A DNA stretch of 64,000 nt from Schistosoma mansoni (taxonomy: Eukaryota > Platyhelminthes > Trematoda > Strigeidida > Schistosomatidae). The notes beneath the pieces are model-generated. The model saw nothing but the letters and a program-made list of their open reading frames with translations. It searched no databases and had not been told where the DNA came from. Positions 34,766-44,329 of the stretch are shown here, piece by piece (the first letter of the stretch is position 1; every line of letters starts with the position of its first letter). The stretch spans positions 342,520 through 406,519 of the forward strand of contig NW_017386079.1 in assembly GCF_000237925.1 (NCBI RefSeq), given 5' to 3'. Position numbers and translations under genes: made by a program.

Positions 34766-37669
34766 CGAATGATTATGTTTTTCCATGCTTAATTTATTCT
34801 TAAAACTTCCAATGTAAATAGATACATAGAGTATTCATGTTTATGCATAATTGCGATGTGTATTTGTTTGTTTGTTTGTACATGTTGTGTTTGTGTTTTA
34901 TAATCTCTCTTTTTTTTCTTCTATCTTATTCAACTATTTCCTACTACTTTTCATTATTAGATGGTAGTCAGTTAGTAACCTATTCAATATAGTTTATTCT
35001 AACTACTCTGATTATTGTTGCCCTGTGTAATAACATGCACTCACGCACACATACACACACAGAGAGATATATACAAAGAGAGGAATAAACAGTGATGTAT
35101 ATACATAGGATCTATGACATTTGTAGATGTGACATTGTTTCTTTTTATCATTGTTTTTATGATCAACCATTCAATAGATATGAGTAGGTGGATAATATTA
35201 TTATTATTCACAGTGATGAGTTAATTGCCAAATGTAATACACATTTTGTTTATGTTAATATTACATCTTTTATATTATTTCAAGTTAATCCGTCCTACTA
35301 TTTGGATGTTTTCTAAATATATCATTACTATAATGAATTATTTGATAGGTTATTTTGCTAGTTTTTCATTCTCATAAAAGTTTAGTTTATTCGTTCATTT
35401 ATTTCCCCGACCGTTGCTGCTACCTTGACGTGGTGGTCGGGTTTGCCTATCGTAATGAACCAATCGAGCTATACTGGCTGGAACAATCGTTCCTCAAGGT
35501 CCTACCATGCCAGACAGGTCGGTTGAAGAGCGATAAGACTAAAAGCAGCAAACTCAAGGTCCGAAGGTGAAGTCGTACTGCTGACTGTACAGAGATATGA
35601 TGGCAGTAAAGTGTTTCCTTCAGACAACCAGTATAACAGCGATGCTGTCTTCCCACAAGGAGGGGTTGGCGTTAGAAAAGGTCGACCCTAAAAATGCACA
35701 CCTCGTCTTATCCCACGGATTTCCGTCTCCGGCGGTAAGGTCCTTTGAAAAACGGAGCTAACACGTCAAAAATCCCCCACAAAAAGGCCGTGCGTGACCG
35801 GCCTTAAACAGTTGTCCCTTGGGCACTGCGGTCACGCTCCCAGGTCGGTAAGACCAACACTAATCCAACTTTTTTTTCAGGTCCCTCAAGAAATACCCTT
35901 CCACGGTGTGGGCAGCCGGAAAGTGATATTAGCCCTCATACCCGCAACTGCACGCGAGACCAATTTGGTCACTTTCAAATCCTTCCTTCATTGATTTCAT
36001 TTGATTGTAATGATTTTATTTGGTTATATTCTTTAGTCTTCTTCCCTCTAGTTATCAGTTCAGGGTCGCAGTAAAATAGTTTAGCTTATCCTATGTATGT
36101 GTTGCTGACTTGCGTTCCATTCGCCAGTTTTAAGTGATATCGTAATCTGTTCGAACGTAGCAGCCATTCGAATTGTTGTAATACATATCGTTATAGTTTA
36201 TAATAATGAGTTCAATAGTTACGAAGACTCAGGCAGGAAAGACCAATTTATTGTTTAGTGCAAAAACACAGAGTGGCATGGTGAAATTCAAAAACCATAC
36301 ATTAAATATATCATTGTCATATATTCCATCAGTTGTCTTTCATATACATCATAATTCTTCCAATTCTGTTTTTATGCCAAATCCTCTCTGTTTTGCTTTC
36401 TTTTCTCTTCAATTGAATCTTCTCGATGTTCTGCTAGACATTCTACTTCTGACTGGTGTCACATACTACTTATGTTTGTCAACACAAGTAGTATACACTA
36501 CAATGACATCATAGAATGAAAGTGTTATAAATTAGTGCCTAGAAAATGCCTATTTCTTCTGAAAATCAGTTTACAAGGCATATGTAATATCTGTGAATAA
36601 ACTAATTGAAATGGTCTGAAAATTTTTTTCTATGGATTCAGATTTCACGCGGAAATAATGCAAAAAATCTTTAAATTTGAAATGATCTGTTGATTTTGTT
36701 TTAAATTATTAAAATGGGCTTCAGAATCCTGAGGGAACAAATGATGTGTGAACCTATTGTTGGTCACCATATATCACGAGACTGCATCTCCTAACATTGT
36801 CCCACCACCTTATGGATTAGACTTTTAGTTCAAAGGCTCGGGGAGTGGTCACCCGAGGAAACCACCTGTTTCTGTTTGAACACGCAGGCAGTATCCCAAC
36901 CTATTCACATTCAATGATTTGTATGGCGCCTTTATATATTTTGATACGCATTTGTTATGATATCATTTTTTAGCGGTTGCCATTTAACTACCGTTTTATT
37001 TAAATTACTCTTTAGTCAGTCAGTCTCGTAGTACATCACTATTAATATCTCCGTTGAATTGTAACTTCAGGAAGGAAGATTTTTTATTCATCAAACAACA
37101 CCATAATCAAGGAACTAGAATGTATTCATCATATTTTTGATTGGAATTAGTAATCCACTAGGGTTTTCGAAAAAAAGTACATACATCTAGTGAATAAATA
37201 AGGTAGGGACATGAACAATTCAGTAAGAAACCTTTTTCTTTTCGTAGTTGAAATCATAAGTCAATTGAAGCTAGACTATCATGGGAAACCTGGAAGCACT
37301 AGACGGCCGTTTCGTCCTATTGGGAGACTCCTCAGCAGTGCACACCCACGATCCCGCCTCGCAAGATTCGAACCCAGGACCTATCAGTCTCGCGCCAGAG
37401 TGCTTAACCACTAGACCACTGAGCCAGCATCCGATGATGTTAATGTCTAACTTCAACCAATCCACGAAGTTGAGCAACCGTTCACCTTTTTTTCTTTAAG
37501 CTACAATATAACAGAGATATAATTTGTGATCTGGTACAACATAAAGTAGTTTAATTAATCCATTCACTGTTTTATTCTTGATGAATTTTACTGCACTACA
37601 TTAATTGTTTTCATTTTTTTCTTATATTTTATATTGTAGTGGAGCTCTTCAAATCTACATGTTTATTGA
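18463..37669 (+). CDS. EIF3E: eIF3 subunit e (INT6), complete nine-exon gene
   Basis: PCI-domain subunit of translation initiation factor eIF3 in the cytoplasm, which bridges the 40S subunit and mRNA recruitment factors. Exons: 18463-18552, 18582-18926, 19051-19251, 24247-24374, 26037-26262, 30011-30120, 31488-31590, 33915-34046 and a tentative last exon 37640-37669. They sum to about 454 residues (human about 445) with every phase matching. Landmarks: [115 protein letters not shown], then [20 protein letters not shown] and [11 protein letters not shown] of the PCI domain, and [12 protein letters not shown]. Introns are 29, 124, 4995, 1662, 3748, 1367, 2324 and 3593 bp; all but the first two are filled with retroelement copies. 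The order and wording leave no doubt about identity; only the final exon is uncertain. Confidence 0.95.
18582..18926 (+). CDS. EIF3E: eIF3e exon 2
   Basis: Starts [20 protein letters not shown] after acceptor ggctag, 29 bp from the previous donor. Ends NDMFDAAR before gtaagt. A segment near [12 protein letters not shown] has no obvious human counterpart but stays in frame, and I found no in-frame micro-intron there. Confidence 0.92.
19051..19251 (+). CDS. EIF3E: eIF3e exon 3
   Basis: Sixty-seven codons: [20 protein letters not shown], then [20 protein letters not shown] and EKLKDAID, matching human YECGNYSGAAEYLYFFR and [20 protein letters not shown]. Donor gtaagt at 19252. Confidence 0.95.
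19650..21360 (+). mobile_element. decayed LINE, 5' region and endonuclease remnant
   Basis: 19650-20450 aligns loosely with 35405-35990 (shared gcagcaaactc, cacggatttc-type block, cactgcggtc/gctcccaggtc). Further right, 20840-20913 reads [19 protein letters not shown], the GDxNP signature of LINE AP endonucleases. Many stops. It sits in eIF3e intron 3. Confidence 0.5.
21361..22998. other. eIF3e intron 3, AT-rich, no clear feature
   Basis: Frames at 21361-21603 and 22450-22725 have no known motif. 22190-22290 weakly resembles the 3' part of the LINE at 24490-25215. Confidence 0.4.
22999..23339 (+). repeat. TAAA-tailed repeat family, copy 1
   Basis: Starts ggttggtgg-like (tggtggacacggagggtcc) and ends in caatatatatgtgtttaaat followed by taaataaataaa. 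At least seven other copies occur in the window, on both strands. The A-rich tail at one end and variable 5' ends mean copying by a LINE; whether it is a LINE 3' end or a SINE is open. The open frames on it (for example 23038-23328) are not genes. Confidence 0.8.
23707..23734. repeat. (ATT)n microsatellite
   Basis: About nine ATT units in eIF3e intron 3. Confidence 0.95.
24247..24374 (+). CDS. EIF3E: eIF3e exon 4
   Basis: [20 protein letters not shown] then [19 protein letters not shown], matching [24 protein letters not shown]. Phase 2 end at donor gtaaat, completed by the A at 26037. Confidence 0.95.
24490..25215 (-). mobile_element. RTE-like LINE 3' fragment with short nested insertion
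   Basis: Minus-strand reading gives [37 protein letters not shown] and [12 protein letters not shown], the C-terminal tail of a schistosome LINE reverse transcriptase, continuing as [20 protein letters not shown] after an insertion. The 3' end carries a short CAGT repeat (24494-24508), typical of LINE tails. In eIF3e intron 4. Confidence 0.75.
24879..24943 (+). mobile_element. 65-bp truncated TAAA-tailed insertion with 11-bp target duplication
   Basis: Only the 3' end of the TAAA-tailed family (tgtggcgcatatgtatc to aaataaatg). Flanked by TGGTTTGGCCG at 24868-24878 and 24944-24954. It interrupts the LINE reading frame around it. Confidence 0.85.
25216..26036. other. eIF3e intron 4, right part; nothing recognised
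   Basis: AT-rich intron sequence ending in a T-rich tract before the exon 5 acceptor. Confidence 0.5.
26037..26262 (+). CDS. EIF3E: eIF3e exon 5
   Basis: [20 protein letters not shown], then [20 protein letters not shown] and [15 protein letters not shown]. These match human [20 protein letters not shown] and VIQQESYTYKDPITEF. Donor gtaagt, phase 0. Confidence 0.95.
26945..27250 (+). repeat. ~300-bp dispersed repeat (R3), copy 1
   Basis: Bounded by ggggacaatcgaatgta on one side and tactacttatgtggatataa on the other. The same ends appear at 46880-47185 (+), 29405-29725 (-) and 51990-52235 (-). No coding frame, no A-tail. Non-autonomous element of unknown class. Confidence 0.7.
27251..28107. 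other. eIF3e intron 5, no clear feature
   Basis: AT-rich intron sequence between two repeats. Confidence 0.4.
28108..28660 (+). repeat. TAAA-tailed repeat, long copy
   Basis: One of the longest copies, including the 5' part with ggccacgcgtatatagcc and ttctcgtggtggggtgtg. Ends aagtaaatgaataaataaaa. The frames 28107-28422 (-) and 28347-28646 (+) are products of the repeat. Confidence 0.8.
28980..29330 (-). repeat. repeat shared with the Penelope-like locus at 60180-60490
   Basis: Shares gaagacagaagac, tccaatagggaagc-type, tctagaatgttc and cttcttgaggcttcc-type blocks, in the same order, with 60180-60490. There it lies 3' of a GIY-YIG coding fragment, so this may be a Penelope-like terminal segment. 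Confidence 0.6.
29405..29725 (-). repeat. R3 repeat, copy 2
   Basis: Reverse-complement copy of the 26945 family: atgtccacataagtagtata near one end and acattcgattgtcc near the other. In eIF3e intron 5. Confidence 0.7.
30011..30120 (+). CDS. EIF3E: eIF3e exon 6
   Basis: [20 protein letters not shown], then [16 protein letters not shown], matching [36 protein letters not shown]. Donor gtatgt at 30121, phase 2. Confidence 0.95.
30547..30640 (-). mobile_element. hammerhead SINE family 2, 3' fragment
   Basis: Minus-strand tail with gcgaaacggccg and tcaattgactcacgctttca. The upstream core half is changed (tagagaa for CTGAGGA), so the ribozyme is dead. Faces the copy at 30738-30945 as an inverted pair in eIF3e intron 6. 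Confidence 0.75.
30738..30945 (+). mobile_element. hammerhead SINE family 2, near full copy
   Basis: tRNA-like head (ctcagtggtccatcggttaag as A-box region, gggtttgaatcc as B box), then a hammerhead-like segment with CTGAGGA at 30850-30856, a GTCC/GGGC stem II, AAAAC in place of GAAAC, and GGCCGTC, then the family tail ending in caattgactcacgctttca. One core base is lost. Confidence 0.8.
31488..31590 (+). CDS. EIF3E: eIF3e exon 7 (PCI domain)
   Basis: [20 protein letters not shown] then [14 protein letters not shown], the winged-helix part of the PCI domain. One base completes the previous codon; donor gtaaat at 31591. Confidence 0.95.
31591..33914. other. eIF3e intron 7, no recognised element
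   Basis: AT-rich. The opposing frames around 33325-33656 lack motifs. No match to the repeat families in this window was seen. Confidence 0.4.
33915..34046 (+). CDS. EIF3E: eIF3e exon 8
   Basis: [20 protein letters not shown], then [18 protein letters not shown]. It matches the human C-terminal [23 protein letters not shown] region. Donor gtaagt at 34047. Confidence 0.94.
34150..34395 (-). mobile_element. Sm-alpha-type hammerhead SINE, minus copy
   Basis: Reverse complement reads ctgggactcgaac-type B box (ctgggttcgagtccc would be the consensus), then gacgagtcccaaataggac and tcctggattccact. Core bases after stem II are altered (ctaaac). It forms an inverted pair with the next element, in eIF3e intron 8. 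Confidence 0.8.
34396..34730 (+). mobile_element. Sm-alpha-type hammerhead SINE, plus copy
   Basis: Full unit: tagctaagtggataac (A-box region), gggttcgagtcc (B box at about 34607), then a hammerhead region at 34653-34705 with gacgaaacgcgcgtc. The first core base C is missing (ccagATGACGAG), so it is probably inactive. This is the Sm-alpha family in which schistosome hammerheads were first described. Confidence 0.85.
34734..34763. repeat. (ATT)n microsatellite
   Basis: About ten ATT units directly after the 3' end of the SINE; such tracts often mark SINE tails. Confidence 0.95.
35405..35990 (+). repeat. LINE 5'-region-like repeat
   Basis: GC-richer block (ccgaccgttgctgctacc to catacccgcaactgcacgc) in AT-rich intron. 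Diverged relative at 19650-20450 that leads into a LINE endonuclease remnant, so likely a LINE 5' segment. In eIF3e intron 8. Confidence 0.5.
36330..36500 (+). repeat. R3 repeat, partial copy
   Basis: Retains the right end with actacttatgtttgtcaaca; lacks the ggggacaatcgaatg end. Confidence 0.45.
36715..36965 (+). repeat. TAAA-tailed repeat, partial copy
   Basis: gggcttcagaatcctgaggg through tttgtatggcgcctttatat. In eIF3e intron 8. Confidence 0.7.
37245..37480 (-). mobile_element. hammerhead SINE family 2, full copy
   Basis: Minus strand: ctcagtggtctagtggttaa (A-box region), gggttcgaatcttgcgaggc (B box), hammerhead at 37341-37296, then tail tagcttcaattgacttatga. Best-preserved family 2 copy here; antisense inside the last eIF3e intron. 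Confidence 0.85.
37296..37341 (-). ncRNA. predicted hammerhead ribozyme, CUGAGGA type (family 2)
   Basis: Read 5'-3' on minus: stem I GCACTG; core CTGAGGA; stem II GTCT with GGAC around loop CCCAATA; core GAAAC; GGCC; cleavage triplet GTC; stem I return TAGTGC. Stem I pairs at all six positions (one G-T) and stem II at all four (one T-G). All conserved core bases of the hammerhead (CUGANGA, GAAA, UH before the cut) are present. Stem III is tiny, as in Sm-alpha ribozymes. Confidence 0.75.
37640..37669 (+). CDS. EIF3E: eIF3e exon 9, tentative terminal exon
   Basis: After a strong T-rich tract and acceptor tattgtag, phase 0 reading gives WSSSNLHVY then TGA. This resembles the human end NWATQDSGFY in length, the Trp, and the aromatic last residue. 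No clear AATAAA follows closely, and short exons like this can occur by chance in a 3.6 kb stretch. Confidence 0.5.
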   Translation, partial: WSSSNLHVY

Positions 37670-37829
37670 TTTGATGCTTGCTGTTCCCAAAAAAAATTTT
37701 TTTTTTTGGGGGGGGGTGAACTTCTTTTGTAAACATTATGAAGTAATAATTATTATCACTGTTGTTAAGTATATCCATTCAATTGACATATATATCAGAA
37801 GGAGGTTTTGTGGAGACTGGTGTATCATG

Positions 37830-37853
37830 TACTACTACTACTACTACTACTAC
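37830..37853. repeat. (TAC)n microsatellite
   Basis: About eight TAC units. Confidence 0.95.
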
Positions 37854-38194
37854 CGTTGATTGTTTGTATTTGAAAATTATCATTATGGTCTTGTTTGCTT
37901 CCTTTTTTGTTTTACTGGGATTCATTTTGGAAACATCATTCAAATCTATTTCTGTACATGTAAACAAAATTGAAAAAAACAGATTGAAAAAAACAGATTG
38001 ATTATGAAAAAGATGTTTGTTTTTCTTCTACCCCCTTGTGCTTTCTTTTTTAAGATTGACATTATTGTTTACATGTTGGAAATGGATTTTCTGTCATAAA
38101 CTATGGATTTTTTTTATATTTTTCGGAAGGAAGTTAATATGGAGAGATGGTAAATAATTATAGATTATATTTAAATTTCTGATACCGAAGTAGA

Positions 38195-38372
38195 TGGTTT
38201 TCTGAAGTGGTCACACCCGGAGCCGTTAACTTAAAAGCCTAATCCATAAGGCAGTGGAGAATCGTGATAAGATGCAGTCCCATGGTAGCCGATGATCAAC
38301 GATTGATTCATACACCATTTGTTCTATCAGGATACTGAAGCCCATATGCACCATTGGTTTGAAATTACAGTT
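38195..38372 (-). repeat. TAAA-tailed repeat, fragment
   Basis: Reverse complement of the middle of the family (tcacacccggagcc to tgcaccattggtttgaaa). Confidence 0.7.
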
Positions 38373-38632
38373 GTCCACTTGATCTGTACTAAATAGTGCG
38401 ATCTTTGTGTTCCTTATTTAAATTATCGTTATTTATAGTAGGTCAATCAATTATAGACAATGTAATATATCATACAAGTGTATCTAAGTCCGATTTACAT
38501 TATCTAACATCAGGATGTTTAGTAAGGCGAGTGAAAGAATAAAAAATAGGGGAGGGAGGGTGATGGTTATATCTCTTTCGGTTAAAAAGTAACCGTAAAA
38601 GTGTACTTCTATTGGAACTAATTACTTACTCC

Positions 38633-39720
38633 TGTTAACTCTCAAGGAGGAGCATAGGCCACCCACCAGAACTCTCCATCCAACCTTGTCATGAACAATC
38701 CTTTCCAGTTGCTATTAATCCTTTTGATGTCTGCTCTCGATTCTCGGTTCAGCATGTTATTTGGCCTTCCTCTTTTCCATCTACCTTCAGGACTTCAAGT
38801 CAGGGTTTTCCTCGTGATTCAACTTGATGATTTCCGCGATATATTTCTTGTATACTTCCAGAGTCTTCCTAATTTCCTCTTCAAATGGAAACAGGTTTTT
38901 TCTCTACCACAGTAGGTTGTCGCTGATGGTATCCGGTCAACGGATATTGAGAATGTTTCGTAGACAATTATTTGGAAGTATTCATGCATTTTTGATGATG
39001 GTCGTAGTAATCCTCCACGTTTCAGCTCCATACATTAGAACTGTTTTGATATTCGTATTAAGGATTGTTACTTTGATGTTAGTTGACAGTTCTTTTGAGT
39101 TTCATATGTTCTTCGACTGTAATGATGTTGCCTTTATTTTGCTAATGCTCACCTTTACATCTGCATCAGATCCTCCCTTGTTCGTCGATGATGCTGTCCA
39201 CGTGCGTGAATGTTTCCACATCTTTCAGAGTTTCCCCATCAAGTGTGATTGGGTTGGTGTTGTATTTGAAGATCTTGCTATTTCCAGTGTGTATGTTGAG
39301 GTCTACTAATGCAGAGGTTGCTGCTACACAAGTTGTCTTCATCTGTATTTGTTCGTGTGTATGGGATAGAAGAGCTAGATCATCTATGAAATCCAAATCG
39401 TCTAGTTGCAGGCAAACTGTCGATAGTATGTCGTGCCTCTCGTCACTTGTGAAGGTCTTCATAATCTAGTCAATCACCAGAAGAAAGATGAAGGGGGAGA
39501 TTAGTCAGCTTTGTCTGACTCCAGTCCTTACTGGAAATGCATCTGTCAGCTGTCCTTCATTTACGGCTTTGCGCTGTAGTCCGTCGTATGAATCTCGTAT
39601 GATAGTGACGATCTCAGGTACTCGTTAGTGTCGAAGACGGTTTCACGAGGTTCTCCTATCCACATTGTTAAATCCTTTCTCACAGAGATAGGTGATTATG
39701 TTTGCATTACTATGACGGAT
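38633..39720 (-). mobile_element. SR2-like (RTE clade) LINE, RT 3' half
   Basis: Minus-strand peptides: LDDLDFIDDLALLSHTHEQI (xIDD in place of the usual FADD), NPITLDGETLKDVETFTHV, and fragments of the C-terminal tail. Several stops and shifts. Right (5') part keeps YEIHTTDYSAKP-like sequence. Matches the RTE-type element SR2 known from Schistosoma mansoni in style. Confidence 0.8.
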
Positions 39721-41124
39721 TTTTAACTCGTTTCACCTTACATTTCCACAGGTAATTAACAAATATATTGCAAATTAGTCCAGTGATGGGTCCGAATCTA
39801 TCCATATGGGTTAGAACGACTGACAATCACTTCGTGAACTGATATAATGTTTTTGCTTAATCAAATCTACCAACTCCTATGTTTTTCTATATTGTACATA
39901 AAGTTAGTTGGTAGCTAAGCATGCCTTATACACACAACTCATCTATTCTAGTCGAAGGTTCATGATCTTATCATTTCTAACTGAAACCTTGAACCTAACT
40001 TCAGCATTACGCTATCAGTACTACAAAGATATATGTAATCGAGCACTTACTACCTACCCATATTATTTACTCTCTTAGTTACTGCTTCATATCCGTAAAG
40101 CAAGACACATTTAAATACCTAGTAGTGTACTCGCTTTTTGAGATGCAGGTGAATAAACTTACCTCACAAATGTTCAATAGTTTACAGTGTGTGGTTGGAA
40201 TAAAGGTGTATTCAACAATTTTTTCCATTCATTTAATGATAGTTTAACAACATACTATTTAGTATCATGAAAGAACTTTGAAAGATCCCTTCATTGATAA
40301 TATGATTCAAGTCAATCCATAAATGTTTTTTGCTTCCAGCATAACCCGTTTTATGAAAACTGTAAATGATCAACTGTGAACTGCTTTGAATTTCATGTGA
40401 TAGGTTTGTAAAAATGGGTTTTCTCAAGTGTTTTTTGTGACAGAAACTTGTATTTGGAGATTCTATTGAGTAGTAAAATCATAAAAGAAATTGTAATGTA
40501 AGCCTGATTTTCAGGACATAAAGCTTCCTTTATAACAACAGTGTAAAGCTAATGAGGTCTTTATCGATAGGCAGGCCTAAACTTAGCTCTGGTGAATGTG
40601 TGTTGTTTCTTTTTAATTGGAGAAACAAGGCTTTGCGCTCAAGTTCAGTCCTATATGTTGGGTTACATCTCATCAAGAGGTAATAGTATCGTAGTGGACG
40701 CTACTCACAAGGATATTTGTGAGTGGTGTGTAGCGAGACGTGGCGCCGGAGTTGGAATAATTGTCGGGAAGACTGAAGATCTCCAGTGCTTTAAAAGCAC
40801 GGTGTTGGCAGAACGTGCCAATTGAAATGATAATTCAGACTGCAGGACACACAAAAGATGCAAATGGACGACTAAAGGCTATGTATTATATAAATACTTT
40901 GTAACTTGTCGCAGTTAGTATACACTTCTCTATTGTCGTGTTTTACTGTATAACCTGGTTATTCGGGCCAACGTTGGGTTTGTATTTCTGTAATCAAAAG
41001 AACTGCTCAGCAATGAACTTAATCAGGAAAAATAGTGAATTAAATGATGGACAACTATTCTGCACGTTGTTTTTTGATTTATTCTTTAAAAGTAAACAAA
41101 TAGTACAGATGTTTCAAATCTAAA
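39721..41124. other. intergenic, no clear feature
   Basis: AT-rich. The frame 40592-40825 (77 codons) has no recognised motif and unknown status. Confidence 0.4.
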
Positions 41125-41575
41125 ACAAAACATACTGGAGCTTTCCAAATATTAGCACCCTGAATGCCCTGGTACGACCTAGAGTGGGGAGAGTCTGCTC
41201 TCTCGAAATACTCTCATATGGCCACGCGTATATAGCCACTTCCAGGGAAGTCTTACTCACTGCCTTCTCGTGGTGGGGTTGTTGTTTACGAAAGTGTGAG
41301 GACGAAAAGCGAATGTCCAACACTTTGACCAGGTTAGTGAATACGGAATATGCGCCAAGGGAAGCTGGAAAACGCTAATTCCAAACATTGCTCCATTGGC
41401 CCGTGGATTAGACCATCAGTTCAAAGGTTCAGGAGAGTGGTCACCTAAGGAAATCACCTGTTTCTGTGTGAGCATGTAGACAGTATCCCAGCCATCACAC
41501 AAATCGAATGATCTGTGTGTCGCGTATATATTTGTTGCCTCCTTGTAACAATGTTCATATACTTAAATAATACTG
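41125..41575 (+). repeat. TAAA-tailed repeat, internally deleted copy
   Basis: 5' part with gccacgcgtatatagccact and ttctcgtggtggggttgttg, then a jump at about 41390 to ccgtggattagaccatcag, ending near caatgttcatatacttaaat. Confidence 0.75.
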
Positions 41576-42436
41576 ATATGAATGCCAGTTGGATCATTAT
41601 CATCTCACACATGATGTGTTAATCAAGTTTCCATTTGAAAATCATTCAGTCGATAATCTTCCTTCATCACTTAAATAACTATTATCTATTCAATAGAACT
41701 TGATGACTAGTGTACATACCTTCAAACCAATTATTACTACGTTAATCATCATTTGTGATTACTTAATGGATAGTTTGTCGTGAAAGCTTTGTTCATATGA
41801 AAATTAGTGAGTATGAATTTAGTTTTGTTACAGGTGTTTAGTAAAGAGTATGTAGTTTCGTAATGATTACAGTTGTCTGAAAAAAATCAAAACAATTGTG
41901 GAAGCAAGCTGGTTTGATAATGTTATTTTAGGATTGCTCATTACTTATACTTGTAAAATGAGGAACCACTGTAATTCCCACGACACGAAGTAAGAACAGC
42001 AAGACTGGTACAATTGAAGATTTATTAACCTCAAAACACTACGACAACCGTAGTCGTAAATACACTCACTTGTGTATTGATTGTGCAGTCATGTTGCTTA
42101 CTAATGAGGATGAAACCATATCAATGAAAAATACCCAGAGTTGTAACAAACCACATGCTACATGTTAATGCTGAGCATAGTGCATGTTAATTGAATACAT
42201 GAATATTGTATCTTGACTAAAAATCACACTTAAATCAATATCACGATGGAAAACAAAAGAACAAATACTACACTGAGTAATCATTGTATTGAATTAAAAA
42301 CGGAATTAATGTTGAACAAAAGCCAAAAATGAGTACAGAAATGTAATTTCGACTTTCTTTTAACTGTCATATCAGATAAAATTCTAAATGAACATTTTTT
42401 CCAGAACGGGTTTTGTGAAGATTTTAGTAATTTTAT
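41576..42436. other. intergenic, nothing recognised
   Basis: AT-rich sequence with no long frame and no repeat match seen. Confidence 0.4.
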
Positions 42437-42665
42437 AGTTGAAATCATTAGTCAATTGTAGCTAGATCACTATGGAAAACCTGGAAGCACTGGAAGGCCG
42501 TTTCGTCCTAGTATGGGACTTCTCAGCAGTGCGCATCCACGATCTTGCCTCACGAGATTCGAACCCAGCACCTATCCTTCTCGCTTGCGAACGCTTAACA
42601 TCTAGACCACTGAACCAGGATTCAGCGATGTTAATGTCCAACTTCAACCAATCCATGAAATTGAG
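42437..42665 (-). mobile_element. hammerhead SINE family 2, inactive copy
   Basis: Full A-box/B-box head and tail on minus. Ribozyme core reads CTGAGAA instead of CTGAGGA, and TTC replaces the GTC cleavage triplet. Confidence 0.8.
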
Positions 42666-42971
42666 AAACTATCCACCATTGTCTTCAATGAGTTACTATC
42701 TTACAACAAACTCTGTTGAACTCTACTAGTCACTGCTTCTCACTACAACTCCAGGAAATACATCTTGGAGCCAACTTGTTTTTAAAAAAGTGATGAAATA
42801 TTTAGATAAACTTAATGAGCTAGAATTTGTAGATTTATTTATCCTCTTTTTTTCGTTTTGTTGATGACCTTAACAAACATTAATAAATAATGTGTGACAC
42901 TTTATAATAATCCTCTTGTGGTTTAATCCAAATATTGAAATTCTTATTTAATAAGGTTATTTTTGTATAAA

Positions 42972-43498
42972 TTTATTTATTTATTTAAATACATAAATAT
43001 TGGTACAAAAGGGCACCAGATATATATGCATCACACAAATCTCATTTGATTTGCGGGAGGACTGTGATACTGCCCAGGTGCCAAAACTGAAGCAGGTGGT
43101 TTTCTTAGAGGGCCACACCCGGAGCCTTTGACCTAAAGATTTGATCCACAAGACAGTGGAGCATCGTTAGGAGATACCGTCCCATGGTAGTCGGTGACCA
43201 ACGATTGATTCATACGCCATTTGTTCCCTCAGGATACTGGAGCCTATGTGCACGATTGGTTTGGAGTCAGGGCTTCTCAACATCCTAGGTGGATACTGTG
43301 TGTTCACCAACCTGGTTAAAGCGCCGGACATTCGCTTTTTATCCTCTCAATTTCGTAAACAGCAGTAGTGCCACGAGAAGGCAGTGAGTAGGACTTCCTT
43401 GGCAGAGGCTATATACGCGTGACCATATGAGAGGATTTTGAGAAGGAGAGCGGACTCTCCCCACTCTCGGCCGTACCAGGGCATTCGGGGGCCAATAT
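42972..43498 (-). repeat. TAAA-tailed repeat, longest minus copy
   Basis: Starts (on plus) with TTTATTTATTTAAATACATA, the complement of the tail, and reaches gtaccagggcattcgggggc at the 5' end; about 525 bp, defining the family length. Confidence 0.8.
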
Positions 43499-43781
43499 TT
43501 GTGATTTTAAAATAATAATATTGTGACTGAAATTTCAATGTAGATTAGAATTTTATGTTTACTAGAATCTACTTAAGAGTAGATTGTTGGAAGATCTGTA
43601 TGATTATGTAGATCCTTAGGATATGAATATATGATTTGAAATATTTTCGGTCTTATCTGATGCGTTACTGTGTTTTACTTTCCCATATTTGGCAAATTGA
43701 TTATCATGCAACTTCATTTGAAAAAAATTCACATAATAAATGAAAATCAAATTCACTTGGTATTGTTTACTTGAATCTTCC

Positions 43782-44329
43782 TGTTATATCCTAGCGAAGA
43801 CATAAGTACAGGTAACTCCCTGAACCTATTAATGGACTATTATTCTATATATATTCTTCTTGTATAACTATTCAGTGATTAGATTTAATCTATATATATT
43901 CATCTTTTTATAAGCTTCATTTTGACCTATGAATTATTATTATACGAATTACTGTCCCTAGATTATATTCAGTTTATTGATTATTGTCTCCCACGTTCAC
44001 AGCCACATTTGGCTTGATCTTGTACAAATATTATTTTCTACTTCATGGTTTGATGCAGTCTGTCTGTCTGGTATATAAACCGAGTATGCTTGAAATAAAG
44101 GATTCGCATAGAAGAAGCTGTAATTGGTATTCTGGAATCAATTGGAAGGGCTAGACGGACAAGGGACCAATAAGGACGCTAGACTGCTCATATCAGTTGA
44201 ACGTCATTGATTTGGCACAGTGCTAAGATTGGAGAAGTATTTCGATTGGTGAATAAATCACGTGATAAAGAGCGGACATAAAATCATAACGAATTGGCAT
44301 ACTTTCTATTCTTTTATAAAGTCATAACA
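43782..44329 (+). mobile_element. solo LTR of an LTR retrotransposon, with 5-bp target duplication
   Basis: Starts TGTTATATCC and ends GTCATAACA (TG..CA, with TGTTAT/ATAACA inverted ends). Flanked by CTTCC at 43777-43781 and 44330-44334. Contains an ataaa-type polyadenylation region. The flanks outside are Sm-alpha SINE sequence, so it landed in a SINE. The 5-bp duplication suggests a Gypsy-type element; the schistosome element Boudicca is a candidate but not established. No internal coding part; a fossil, moderately diverged from its siblings. Confidence 0.8.

Noticed and set aside
40592-40825. 77-codon plus frame with GAGVGIIVGKTEDLQ
   Set aside because: No recognised domain, no splice signals in agreement, no homolog I can name.
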